From Schistocephalus solidus (taxonomy: Eukaryota > Platyhelminthes > Cestoda > Diphyllobothriidea > Diphyllobothriidae): a stretch of 64,000 bases of DNA. Each line of letters begins with the position of its first letter. The stretch's first letter is position 1. The notes beneath the pieces were generated by a model, which was not told where the DNA came from, made no database searches, and worked only from the letters and a program-made list of their open reading frames with translations. The position numbers were made by a program, and so were the translations under genes. Positions 22,731 through 36,400 of the stretch are shown in pieces. The stretch spans positions 90,978 through 154,977 of the forward strand of contig WEDG01003429.1 of the NCBI GenBank assembly GCA_017591395.1, in the 5' to 3' direction.

Positions 22731-24147
22731 GAAGACCGATTCCCTAAACCACGTAATACATCGCGAAACATAACTCTTGCTTCATGAAGTGTGACTGCCT
22801 ACACATGGCTGCAAAACATACCTGGCGTGGTGATTCTGACGCAGGAGAGGTTAAACAGATCTGCGACTTGAGCATTTATTTTAATGACGTCCGACATTTT
22901 GAGATGGGAAGCGGACTTCGATTTGGACTATATCGGGCAGTTAATAGGTTCGACTGGCCTTGCCAAATCTGTGACCGATCTTTGCTGAGCGCTGGATAAG
23001 CGCATGGCACTCTACGGATGGAGACACTCACGCCGTCAATCCCTGTCCGATATATCGGCCGGCCGACAGGTCCAGACAGGAAATTGTTGCACGGAGAGAG
23101 GAGTGGGTGAAGCCGACGCGGAGGTACCCATCCTCCTAGAAATTCAGCTTATTACGCACCGCAAAGGGTCTGGAACGCTAAGTCTTGCCCAGGAAATCTT
23201 TCAGATGACAATAGTTTGGTCCCCCATAAAGCAAGAATCAAACCGCAATGGCTCTTTATAAATGCAACCTTCACTGCATCGCATGCACGTGAGGTCCACG
23301 ACCTCCCCGTCATGTAGAGCCTGACTGGTGTGTAACTAGAGGTCAGGTCGTGCGTGGCATACGTTAACTAGTCATTTAATCTAAATGATCGTACACCCAT
23401 CCACCGTCACTATGAAGTTAATGTGCAACTGGTACACGGTAGGCGTGGGAATAGAGGTTGCGCCAACCTGCCCCAATATAAACGCTCGCACAATTTGCTA
23501 CTGCGCCCTCGGATAATTATGTACCCCACAGCTCGCGAGAGTCGAGTTATTGGAGAGGCCTGCTCAAGAATGCACGAACCAAATATAATCAAGATTTTTC
23601 ATACCCCTGAGAACGTGCCTACGAGAAAGCTGACAACGTATCAGTTGCATCTCACAAAAAAACAACGGCGAAAAGAATGAAGAAGAACAGTAACGTAACA
23701 ATTCGAATGAACATTGCACGGTCACTGATCAAGAGATGCCGGGGTTCGCGCGCGCGAACGTGTTCAATATAGGTTGGCCTGTCTGACTGGAAGCCGAACA
23801 CCGGTACTACACCCCCCGCCCCCCCATTCACTGCACTCGACGGCGGTGCGAGAAGGGAAGAGCTGACCAACGGACATATGTCTTGACAGTTTTTGATCCG
23901 TACACAAAAGGTAATCACAAAGGCCTCATCAGCAGCAAAGGAGGTAGAGGCAAGTCTGGCAAAGCAAAAATGAATAAAAAGTAAAATTACAGATAAGACT
24001 GTAGAGATCGACAGGAGGCTGAAAACAGGAGAAAGAAAAAACACGCCACAGGGAGTGAAACGGCGCCGCGAACGAGGAGCCAAAGGTAGAAGAGGATGAT
24101 AGTAGCAACTGTGATGACGATGAGTCGGGAGAGGAGAAGAGGAAACG
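22731..24147. other. Interval downstream of the ATPase gene, no recognised gene
   Basis: A 274-codon minus-strand frame crosses this interval (to 23652), but its upstream part is the wrong frame of the candidate last ATPase exon, and its downstream part is Ser/Leu/Phe-rich without a recognisable domain. I treat it as a chance frame or 3' UTR sequence. Confidence 0.4.
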
Positions 24148-24427
24148 CTAGGACATGCCGGCATTATGTGGCGGAACAACTGGAGGTTCCAACTTGCGTG
24201 ACTTTTTCTCACAGCTGCTGCTTTGCGACCTCCAGCGTGATGTGTAGGGAGGTCTAAAGGGTTTGGATTTAGTGTCGCTAGCATCACATCCGAAGTCTGG
24301 AACGTCGGCGCCAACCTGAAAGTTGGCCCTAGGATTGGCGCCCACCTGATTGGCATCCAGTTGGGCTTCGTCGAAAGACGGTTGTTCAAGAATTTCGCGG
24401 AACTGTGTCGCATCCATTGAATTACAT
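24148..24427 (-). CDS. ATP13A: Candidate last exon of the P5B ATPase (tail and stop)
   Basis: An open frame, [20 protein letters not shown] continuing polar and acidic, then Pro/Ser-rich ([23 protein letters not shown]), ends in a stop at 24148. An acceptor TCTCAGAG/A at 24429-24428 gives the phase needed by exon 23. No homologue is known to me, and a nearby alternative acceptor would read a different frame. It could also belong to an unrelated gene or gag-like frame. Confidence 0.45.
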
Positions 24428-27400
24428 CTCTGAGAAGGCTGTTAACCAAAAGGATATCGAGCAGGTTATTTACCACGGCAAAAAAAGAAAAGGTAAAAGT
24501 TTCAAATTATTATAAAGCACTTTTTAAAAAGGTTAAGACAACGGAAGTGGTAACGCATAGAAATTGGCTCTGTCGCGATCCTGGTGGTAGTCAAGCCTGT
24601 CTAAATTTCAGTTCTAAATGTGAATTTTCGAAGTTGCGCAAGTACACTTCATAGGAACCAAACTAATTTAAAATCTCAAACGACTTAAAATAACATCTGA
24701 GGACACAAGACGCATATGAACTATTTGACATGGCCTGTAAAAGCAAACAAATACATTTGGGCAAGCAGATAGAATCTTAAGAGCTCCAAGGTATGACTTG
24801 AAAATTCCTATCATTCAAGAGTTCGAAAAAACAGACGACAGGGTATCCCTATCATGAAATCAGGAAGGAAATAAAAAGCCAGTTTGTCAACTAAATTCAA
24901 ACCCTTTAAACGCATGAAGTTAGTCTCGAAGTGCATTGACGAGGGACTAATTGTGACAAAGCAACGTTTCCCTCAACTCGCAGAGCCGTTGTAGAACTTA
25001 AAAGCTTGCAAAAGCATTGGATTCACAGGTAAGTTGAAATAGAAGATTTACTCTACAGATGCCGAGTGTGTCAGTGCATTAAAAACTGGCTTTTTATATT
25101 AAATGGTCGAACAAAAGAGTGCAAAGCTGACGGTTTTGAGCAGAAGTCAACTCAGAGATATGACTTGTCACATCTCGTGACAGAAATGATCAGAGCAGAA
25201 GAACGCCAGCACTTACTAGGATGAAAAGCAGCAAACGATGCTTACCCTATTGCTTGAGTCACGCGGTCGCTTAGAATGGGAAATTGAGGGATGGCCGGCA
25301 TCAATTTGCAAGACGGTCGGGCGAAGCGATTGAGGGGTGCGTTCTGGTGCGTGGTTGCCGTGGGGAGTGAGATCCTGAGATTCTTCATCGAGACAGCTCG
25401 AGGTACCCGAAATGTTCCGAGAGCGGGTTCTGTGCCGACGGTCACCAGCAGCTCGTCTAACCTGGGCATCCTGGAGCTCATCCTCGGCAAAAATTCTGTG
25501 CGTATGTCCTGAATGCTTGCGGAGCGGATAATAGGAGGCCAAACTCCGGCCATGCGATCGATTTCTTCGCGAATTCGTTCGTAATCCTTACGCGATACGT
25601 GTCTAAAAGCCAGAATTTATGATATTTTTTAAAGCAGGCGCGACCGTTTATTATACACCCAAGTTGCTTAGCTCAAACAGTAAATATTACCTAGTTTGTG
25701 CTCATGAGGAAAAAGGGTAGACTAATTAAGCGGAGTTCTGCACCTCGATAGGTGGGTCGAAAAGAAGGCGTGATATAGTGGAAGAGGTGAAAAACTTGAT
25801 CGACAAACGAAGTTAGAGCAAGAAAAGATCCGCTATTAAGGTGGTTAACCTAAAATAAAAAACGGTTGGCGGGCTGAAATTGTACATTATTTTAGTAACA
25901 AAAAATACCAAAGTCCAAAAATACTGGCACCGGAAGATCTTATGCACGCGATTATTAGAGCTGCGAAATCGCTAGGTATAAATCAGTTTGCGGAAAAGCA
26001 AATATGTAGGGGTTACAGCGCAGGGGACACCGACTTCCCTATATAGGCGTGAAACTTAAAAGGTAATGCCTTAAAAATTCACCGTTGAATGACGACGTGG
26101 AATTCTGAAACACAATCAGGTTAACAGTTATTTCCATAAATTCTCATTGGCCTTGCATCAGTTCGCAATTAGACGGAAGATTACCAGTCGGCGAACGAAC
26201 ACGTAGCTGTTCAGTAGCCACAGAGTTGACATGTGGGGATTGCACGTTAAAAAGGATAAGCAAGTGTCGAATAACATGTAGAAATCCGTTTCATTTAAAT
26301 ATGTGACATTCCTTGGTGCGCGCAGGCTTAGGTACTGTGATCAGATGGCCGCCAATAAGCTATGGTTAGTAAACTGGGCCGGATGGATTTCTGATAGTTA
26401 TACAACATTACAGACTGTCTGGAAGAAATAATTTGAGGCCATGTAGTCGCCGTGTTTAAATGCACATTGTTTAAACTAGTAGCGGATGCTTCCATTTTCC
26501 CATTGAATGAACTAAGATTTGGTGGGCCAGGCGAGCCTGCATGTCCTCAGGGTGAAAGTGAAAAGTCACGGTCACAGAGGGAGCGTTAAATGGTCATGAG
26601 ATCGGCAGATTCGACAGCAGTCGCCTTCTCCTGCTCACCTACATAGAACACTGCCTTCCACCTCCCGATCCAGGAGAAGACGATGTGAATGCGCCTTGAA
26701 TGCTTCATTGGCGGCTGCTAGATTACGCCTTCGTCAATAGACGTGATGTGTTAGAAATTAAGGAGATGTATTTAGGACTGCTGGCTACCACAGAGAGCGC
26801 AAAAGCCAGGAAATGCAAACACTTTATGATAGGACAGGACCGAATGTCAAACAACTTTAAGCAAACGCAGGAACTCTAAAGGAAAACAAACGCAAGTTTT
26901 GAGGTGAATGACAATGTCGAGAACCAAAAGGGGAGGCGTGGGGTGCATGAAGGTGACCGCCAAGGAAAACATCGGTCGGGCACACCGACAGCACCAGCAC
27001 TGATTATATCACAGTGACAGTGTCATCCAAAATTTGCTCTCCGATGAACAGAGGCTACATACCATCTACATGACCAGTGCTAACAACGATGACAAAGTCA
27101 CATACTTCGGATGCAGAAACCTACAGCAGCTATGGCCGAGGAATATAGAACGATTAGTAAAATCGCCGTCGAAGAAGTCAAAGGACATTCAAAATGCGCG
27201 AAACTTAAGAGCTTATTGGAGTCCATCAAAGCAGTTCATGGTCCCCAAGAGAGGAATGTATTATTTCTCGGTTACAAGGATACAACCCTATTAAAGGAGA
27301 AGTCACAGAACCTGGAGCGCGGAGCCACGCAGTTCCAGGGCATCCTCAAATACACATGCAAATCTGCGAAGAAGCCATAAACGAACTTTGTGTAGTGTAC

Positions 27401-30400
27401 TCAGATGTCGACCTCCATCATCCAGTCCCTATAGTCCGATGTCGAGTCCGATGACGTCGACCATATGCCCCACAGCAAGGGTGGGCTCAGCTACGGTGAT
27501 TTGCGTGCGAATTAGAGGATAGTGATAATATACTTGTGCTGAATCTACCACACACTTTCTCTCTCTCTTCTCTCACCCACCTGTGCCCGGTGTCAAGACA
27601 GAGTCAAGAAGACCGGAGGCGGCATCAAGAGCAATTGACTGGCACGACGTGAGCCTGCACTTGGGTGGGTTATGAAGACCCCCGATGCACGGCATTTGGT
27701 AGGGGGCTCACATCCCCATTAATGCCTGCCATGCCATGTGCGCTCCCGTTTCGGACCAGCGCATCTACCGCCTGATCAGTTTGAGTGTACATAGATCTTT
27801 CGCCTTGTCTTCAAGAGACGAACTATGCTGTGCACTAGTTGCTCTACGGAGAATAACACGATGCCGACGTTGGCGACATCAAACTTTACACGTACGATGG
27901 CTCCCAAATTATTGACAACTTCCTTTAACCGTCCCAGCAGGTGCGGATTAAGGGTAATTCCGCCAGCATTTCAAAGACACCATTACGGTTTACATGTACA
28001 AACCGAATCGCAACCGGCGAAACTGTAAGTTGGATCTCAAAAGTCAGGTTAAACCTATGGCCGGCTACAGCACTCCTAATGGAATCGCCTGGGCGTAAAC
28101 TAAAGCACAATGCCGAGGATATGTATGGCTGTTGTGCTGGAAACGTTCACCTACGGAACAGAGAATCAACCAAGTTCCTTGTGGTTGCCTCCGGATAATA
28201 CTGATGTTGAAGTGATAGGAAAAGATCCAAAACAGCATGATCCTGTAAAGAACGGTTTTCGTCTGCAACCTCCGCCGTGTTGAGATGTAACCGCAATGGG
28301 GCGACTAAGTCATGAAGAGGGAAGCGAGTAGTATATGTTAAAGTCGCTAGGTGTGCCCGCAGAGGGAGCTGACAACAATGGCGTTAGAAAGACACCCTCA
28401 TGACATCTCTCAAACACACGCGAATCAATCCTCAGGCCTGGAAATATCGGGCACAGAATCAGTAGGCATGAAAAAAACTATTCCAAGGACTAGAATAGTC
28501 TTCTTTGAACTAAACTGACTAGCCACTACCTAATCGAAGACGACCTCACAAGACTCAAGTGCCACGGAACAACAAGAAGCCAGCACCCGACTCCCGCCAT
28601 CCAGTGCACCCTGTCAATGGACATCCACGGCTCGGATTGCTCATTTGAAAATCTCCAGGCTCAGTCCGCATGACCAACGCGCCCTTCATTACCGAAAACA
28701 CCACCGGCATTATCATTAGCCCAGCCAGGATACTCCTGTATAAAAGGCGATGAACTTACCTTGGAAACAGGGTTCGTCTCAACTTTTGAAGTTGACGGCG
28801 GAAGGAAACGCCCTCAACAATCATCTCCAGGAGGTAGCCCAACAAGAAATTGGCGAGAGCTCCAAGAATAATTGCAATACGAGGCGCCAAGGATGGGAAC
28901 CTAATGAGCTGCAAGGAAAAGTAAAGAATTCAATAAGGCGGTATAACAGTGCAAAAAACAGCCAAATAAGTCCGCTAAAACAGTTCTCTGAGCGAACGTA
29001 GGATGAATCGTATTTTTAAATAAATAAACACGCACCGACATCGAATTCAAAACGCTTTGGCCCTCATAAACTGTAAGAAAGACGTTGACACCCACGGCGA
29101 TGATCACGTTGGCAAGAAATAGCACTGCAGATTGAAACGAAATTCAATTCACACGACAGTATGTGATGCGAAAAAATGATTTTTTTAAAAAATTACTTTA
29201 TAACTACCCAAATTGGTGAAGGTCGAATGTAAAACAAGGCATGTGATCATATTGTAACCGTTCGATGAATTTCGCAGACAATCAGAAATAAACTGTTTGT
29301 CCAGAGAGAGGAGGGAATCAAGTTTATGTATGATTTTGACGGTACTTCCTAAAATAATGGAAACGCTAATATAGTTCGTTGGTGAGAGAGAATGAAGTCG
29401 TTATCTAGAATTCTTCAACAACTTATGTGAACCAGCAGTGAGTAAACGGTTAGTAGCCTTGTGCTCTCGAATAAGAGATTATGCAATAAGAGCCCCTAGA
29501 CAGCAAATCCTGAAAAAAACTTATCGCAAGCAGACCTGACGTATAGAGTATGACTCACAATTCGAATACATTGGGCGTCGATAGGGTGGACCTTTAGAGA
29601 AGATGACTGCAAGAAATATGTACTGGTAGGACGACATCAAAAAGAGTGCCGTGTTGTCATAGTTCAATAGTTCGTGGTTCTCGTCGTCCAGTAGAGACAG
29701 ACCTACATACCTGGGTGACATAAATAAACAGATGCTTAGGAGATTCAAAACTCCTAGTAGAAGAGAATGGCATTTTAACAGAGCTATCGATGTAGTAATA
29801 CCAGTTTTGACTGCGAACGTAGAGGAATGCTGCGAGTTGCGCGACAATCACGAGCAACAGCTGAAGACCGAGGGATAAGAGGGTTGTGGGTGAAACCAAA
29901 CGCATGACCGGCGGTTCCACCGACAGAGTCGGATAGGCCTTTGCGTAACCATCTATAAAAAAGGGTGCGATAAAAGGGGTTTATGTCTGCATTTGGCTCC
30001 TGTATATACGCGTGCATGCAAAGAGCAGGGGTACACAGGCAGCGCTCGTTCGAAATAAAAAAGAGAAGGAGTTTGAAAAGTAGACTGCAAACCGGCCAGA
30101 AGCTGTGGTAACGCGAGCAAATGTTCGAACTGTGAGGAATGCCCGGCAAAAATAATATACTACTGTAGGGAAGGAAATATATATTTTCAAATGAGACAAA
30201 AATTGCGACGAACGCCATTATTAACTTATATTTTGTTCGGTGCAACTTTGCCCAAGTTAAAATATGTTTTGATAAAAAATGGAAATTTGTTAAGCAGGCA
30301 GATAACTTGCCTAATAGATAGGTACAAATTAAGTCTGCGGCGAACTCTCTCAACTGACCCCACTTTTCAAAATCAACTTACATAGTAAGAGCGAGCGTGT

Positions 30401-33400
30401 TTTGGGCTTGCGTTGACAAAAAACGCAGTTAAAGCGTCAGAAGAGTTATTATACTTGTCTGGGCAGGAGTCCGCTAGCACGGACAACGGAGAAACTGAAA
30501 CAAATGCGCAGCCTATCACTGCGTGTCGGCGGCGGTGTGCGTTCTCGGGCAAGAATGGCACCACGCTAAACATGAGAGCGCAGATAGCGTCCGTAGGAGG
30601 TAGATAACTATTTCGACTTAGGCTTTTAGGTCCAAAGGGCACAACTACTCTGGCGATTCAGATCCCAACGTCTTTGAAAAAAGCAATTTGTTTAAGGACC
30701 CCTAAACCAGCGAATTTTCATGCTCAATAAATCAGTAGTGCAGCAGTTTCTTAGACACGGAGGGCTAAGCGGGATAGGAAGAAAATTCCTGATATCTGGC
30801 TTTACCTCGAATAAGGCTGTAGCAGATGCCTACTTAGCAAATGACACTGATGGAAGGTTTTTTTCTAAAAATTACAAATCAAGTTACCCCCCAGATGCCC
30901 AAACCTTAATATTTCAACATGTCGACCCACTGAGATAAATGTGAACTCAGTTGTTACACCACTTAGGAGTATCGACTAATGCCATATTTCATTGTTTACA
31001 TAGAATTCTCCAACGAGCATACTACGGATTCTCTTGAATTCTTGGTAGCTTTACCTTTTGGACTTAACCTATGAATTTAAATGAACAGTTTGTTTGAAGC
31101 AAGCTCAGGAAATACCAGGAATGTGAAGCAAAGCTTAGGATATGACGAATAACTAGGAGTGGTTAAAGAGAGAACTTACATGTGATGCCGAGAGATGTAA
31201 TCAAAAATAAATCAATGTAGAGGAACTGCATATCCGACAGTGACGATTTTACCTAAGAGTAATGAAGATATTTTAACGATAAGAAGAGCTGAATTTTTCG
31301 AGGTACGTATAAAACACTTGAAAAAAGGGACCCTTACATAGGGTTAATTAGTAAATTTTGCAATGATGTTCGAGAGGCAAATCTTCAAAGTCAAGGGAAG
31401 TGGAATACAAGTGCAAAATGAGGAAATTTATAAATATACAACTGGATACGCAGTAAACGACCTTTGTGTGAACATCTGCTAGCAGACGAGTGGGTATACA
31501 ATTCTTGCAATGTGCCTACCAACTTTACTTCAAAAATTCCTTGGTGAGTGTGAAGGAATTTAAAAAGCCTAGTCCAGCTTAAATTAAACAAGTTTTTCAG
31601 CTAAACGTTAGACTTCAAGAGTAGGCGGTCAACTGCCCGTAGCACCACATAACTTACCCAATAAAGCATTATAATGCTAGTGAACTGGGTGAGTGAATAG
31701 CCCATCATGAATTTGAAGGTGCCGAAGCTGGTGGCCAAAGCGCATCTACCCTCGCGAATAAGTCTGGGCACACAGCTGATGTTTTGTACGCCTGAGGTGA
31801 AAGGACTGGCGACGGAAGCCTCGGCCTGACTGAGAGCAATGCCTGCATGAGCCACCTTCAAGGCACCGCAGTCGTTGGCTCCGTCTCCGCACATTGCAAC
31901 GAAGTAGCCGACCGACTGCAGAGCTTCAATCAGTTGGGCCTTCTGTTCCGGCGAAAAGCGTGCGAATACCGTGCCCTTTACAACCAACTAAAGAAAACAC
32001 AAAACTGGGGTTTATAGTGAAGTAGAATAGAAAGGAATTGCCATTTAAACCGGGAGAGCACAAAGTGTCTCCAACGAGGTAACTGAGAAGTCACAAGACA
32101 TCAATGAGAAGCGGTTAGACCATTATCATCGGCACATTAACCGTTACGCGGCGTAAGCAACCGTACTGCCCCAGTTGACATCGTCACCAAGTAAATCACA
32201 CACGCAAGACAATTATCAAGTAAACTGCTATACAGACAAAAGTAACCTTGTGTGCACTTGGTCCTCGGCCATGAACAGTAGACGACCATCTGAAACATGG
32301 GACAATCAAAGAACTTTCACAGACATCTTAGGTGACTCCTGAGAGAAATTCATTTTTGATTACAAGGCTCACAGGTACAGTGAGTAGACATCGGCATCCA
32401 CTTTGTTGTTAACTTCTTTTAACTCATTTCTTAGGCAGCTTTGTGTACTAATGGTTTTTTTTTAGCAGTAAGTACCAAAGAAGAGACGGCGTGTACCACC
32501 CTTTGCAAACCATAGCCTACACAAACTGTACAGTGCTTACACTTGGCAGCATCTAAGAAGTTTTGAGGCCAGCCCAAATTCACAGTTTCAACAGCAAAAT
32601 ACAAAAGTGGTTTAAAACGGCATTTCACTGAAATCCTCCCGTCAGATAAAGCCTCAAAAAAGTTAAGATTTAGAGAATAGCAAACGACATTTTCGGACTT
32701 TCTGAATTAGGATCTTAATGGTAAGATCAGATAAACAACAATTCACTTTCCCGTCTTAGATTGGACAACAGATCGCCACGGAAGGCGATCGGTATCAATA
32801 AGTTTTTATTGGAAAAAGCCTCAGGTGAAGTTGCGACACTGTTAGGAAACAACAAGCCATCTCTCAGTTCACGATAGTAGGCACACTCTCTTTAAAAAGA
32901 CTTGGGAAAGTACCTTCGGAATAAGCCAAGGACAGTGCTCGTTAATAATAGCCCACGTTTTGCCAGATAAAGCAAGATGGAAATCTGGTCGATCGACCAT
33001 ACGAATAGTCAGCGCGTTGGCAGGAGGACGCCTTGGTTTGCTGGCTGGGTCCCTGATCACCCTCCGGTCTTTGTGAAGGCTCAGTGGCCTCGGTCTGTGC
33101 CTCAATGTCTGGTGAGACGGTGAAATATTTTGATTCCATTTTTCCACGTCTTAAAGAACAAAAATTTGCTAGTTAAATAAGGCAGATTAACATAAAAGGA
33201 AGTAATGGGCGAATCGGCCCGTCAAGAGTTTTCATAAGGGCAGGTCAAAAGGGCGGCAGTTTATTCTCTTTTTTGTAAATTCAGCGAAAATGTTAAATAA
33301 AAACAAGACTGTTGAACTAACAGGAATGGAATCCACCTGGCTAGACCGTGTCTTTTACCATCGTCTTGATGGATGCGCACGCCATCCATATGCACAGCAC

Positions 33401-36400
33401 TTCGAAGGGCGTGAACGTGGGGAGCAGTCGTAACTTCAGTGACAGGACGATGAAGGTCTTCCGCGTAGTGAAATTGCACTAGGTCCTTCCAGGAGTCAAC
33501 ATCCTCTTCGCGGAGGTCACCGAAGCTTGCGAACTCATCACTGTTAACGACCACAAAGCCTGCGTCCATCGCATCGCTGGGCCCCTCAGCGTTGTTCGCC
33601 CGCCTTGGTTCTTTGGGTGGCTTGGCCGACACAATAATGATTCGGTCGCTTTCATCAATCATCTCACAGTCACGAGCCACCGACAACGCCGTCAACATAT
33701 TATCACCTAAAGAAATGCGGAAAAGATGACAAAAAAGAAGGCCGAAATGGACAAAAAGGCATGAACAGGTTGTTAGGGGAGAATGTTAACCAAGGACGCA
33801 GATAAAATTATATAAATACAAATATTCCAGAAGTCAGAAGGTCTATCAAGAACTGGGCCAGTTCTGCAAGTTTTGCAGTAAACGTTGCCCTCGAACTAGC
33901 AGTCACTGTCCAAAGTTTTTTAAAAAAGGTCCTCGCTGCACAAAGTTAATTTATATACAAACGAAAAGTGTGTCCGTAGCATAAAAAGTAAAATAGTAAG
34001 TACTTGTAGCTGGAAGGTTGCAAAGGTATATTACAGAGGGATAGCAAAAAAGGCCCAGAGACAAACTTAGCCTAAACGTCGTTGTGCATGACAGCGGCGC
34101 TCGACAGAGCCTGCGAGATATGTACTGAGTTAGGACAAGAGGTCGCTAACAGTTTACAAAATGTGCAAAAGTAAACACTCAAAGTACCGCGCACCTGTAA
34201 CCATGACAGGCCGAATTAGGGCATCTCGGAGCACATTGATTACTGGTGTGCTTTCGGGCTTTAGTCGATTTTCCATGATGAGGAGACCTAAAAAGTGTAG
34301 CTGCCGTTCAGCCTGACTTCTATCCATTCGCATTACGCCGGTGTAGGCGACTCGGAGGGGTCTCCAGGCCAAGGCGATTACACGGTAGCCCTCACGGGTG
34401 TAGTCTAGAAGGACTTTGTGGAAATCCCGTGGCACTGGAATAAGGGAAACATAGCTTGGAAGTAAAATACTTGAATGAGAAAAGCAACAGAAAAAGTGGG
34501 AAAATTCCTTCCACTAGATGAAATAAAGGCAAGTTTTAGGCTCACAGTCAAAATCTCGTTCACAAAATTTCTGAAAAAGAAGTGGGTAAGGATTACTTAC
34601 ATGACCCTTTAAGAAACACAAGGGAATAGGAGAGAAACGGCAAATATTCCCGTGTCCTAATCCTTACACCAGCCCTAACATAAACCTAACCGTTACCTTC
34701 TGGATACTCCACCCTCAACCTTAACCCTCCAGGTAATCCTAACTTGCCTTAATGATGACCTTAACCTTAAACCTAACCCTAATTACAAGCCTAATCACAT
34801 TTTCCGTGGAATGTGCAAGCGGTTTATGTTCTCATGTCCTATTTAGGGACCCGTATAAGTCACTCTTACCATGAAGAGCATTGAACAAAACAGATAAGGA
34901 GGAGATGAAATTCTAGATCCGGTAAACATTTTCTGTTCTAAACGTTTACCATTCAGAAGTCGTTACGGAGTGGATAAAAAAGGATGCAGCCCCTACAGTA
35001 TCGACTATCGGCTAAAAACAGAAAGATTAAATAATTAAATCCAAGTCAAAAGTCTAACTTGGATAAAAAAATTAATTTCTTAGTTTTGAATGGGTTTTCA
35101 TGCAAAACATGGTCACAGGAAACCACAATGACGATTCGACGATTCAGGGTTATTTAAGGGAAAAAGTGTCTGTTTAAACTTCGAATTCCGAATCGAGAAG
35201 AATAAAAGCGCGCGTGAAGAAGAAATCACTCGGAAGGCAAAGAAACGCAAGTTCCTTACAGGAGTGATTGATAAATGTTACCAACTAAGAATACGGACTC
35301 TAAAATGGTCATTTCGGACTTAGCAGCCGGCATCAAGTTGTTATGCTGCAAGCCCAGGTGGCAACAGCCGAGGTTTGAACCCGAGTCCGGTCGGTCACAG
35401 AGTATTTGAGATACTTGCTCCTGATAGGAGCGAAACAAACTCAAGCAATTTGTCAAAGCCTAACAGTAGTTAAATAGTTGATTATTGAAAAGATTGACGC
35501 GTGTGATTCCGCAAAAATAGAGGAAATATATATATACTTCAATCAAAGTCCTTAGTTCAAAGGATTTAAGACAGGCTAAAAAAACGGTTGCGATCCCCCT
35601 ATCGGTTAAGACAAAGGCTTACGTAATTGAAAGTGGTGCACGCGGTTTCCTGAGAAGGGTAGTTTGTCGGCGTAAAATGCGTGTTACTTTAACAGCAGAC
35701 AGTCACCCGTAATGATAATCTTGACTGCATGCGTGATTGGAATGAGTTATATATAAATATCAAGTAAACGTTCGCATTGAAGACATTTTGTGTATCAATG
35801 AAGCCATAATTTAGGAACATAAAGATTATTGCGAGACCGATGGGGAGGGTATGAGCAAACTTGTTCGCAGGGAGAGAATAAAGCCCGAACAAGACAGTAA
35901 AAAGGAAGGATGCTAATAATCAACATAAATTTAGAGCGAAGCAACAAACAACTTAGTAAGTATAACGTAATTTGGTTACAGCATGTGGAGGAAAAAGAGT
36001 AGTGAAGTCAGTCCCTTGCACATGGAATACGATCAGGAGGTGTGGTTGGCTGCCACGAAATCACTCAAAAAGACGCATTTGTGCAAATATAACTACCTCG
36101 AAGTACCAACAGAATGGAAACTCGGTCGATGTGGATGAGCATTCGAGTTTTATTTACAAATGGCAATAACTGACGAATGTACTATACCAAATTGCGTAGG
36201 TTAGGGCTGAAAACGTTTTGGTCCCAGGTTTCGGAAAGAACCTGTATTACATTTAAGAACTGTCGCATTTTTAAATTCACCTGAACATGCAGAAAAAAAC
36301 GAATAAGGAGAGCAGAAAACCAATGGAAAACTGAAAGACAAAACTACGAGAATCAAATTAACATCCTCGAGCAACCCGTGACTCTCCGAGGCCAAGCACC

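Noticed and set aside
23652..24476. Longest unassigned open frame (274 codons, minus)
   Set aside because: Its upstream part is an alternative frame of the candidate ATPase exon 24, and the rest is low-complexity Ser/Leu/Phe without a domain. Length alone is not evidence.
29657..29938. Exon 19 extended to GTTAAA donor or starting at GCAAAG
   Set aside because: Those boundaries break the phase into exon 20 or drop the conserved GYAK residues. The 29952-29802 version fits both sides.
29784..30353. 189-codon minus-strand frame near the ATPase M7 exon
   Set aside because: It overlaps exon 19 in a different frame. The exon called instead (29952-29802) matches the family and closes in phase.
30373..30642. 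Minus-strand frame with an [20 protein letters not shown] stretch, considered as an ATPase M7 exon
   Set aside because: It looked P5-like at first, but the phases do not fit exons 18 and 19, which join directly, and the rest of the frame is not membrane-like.
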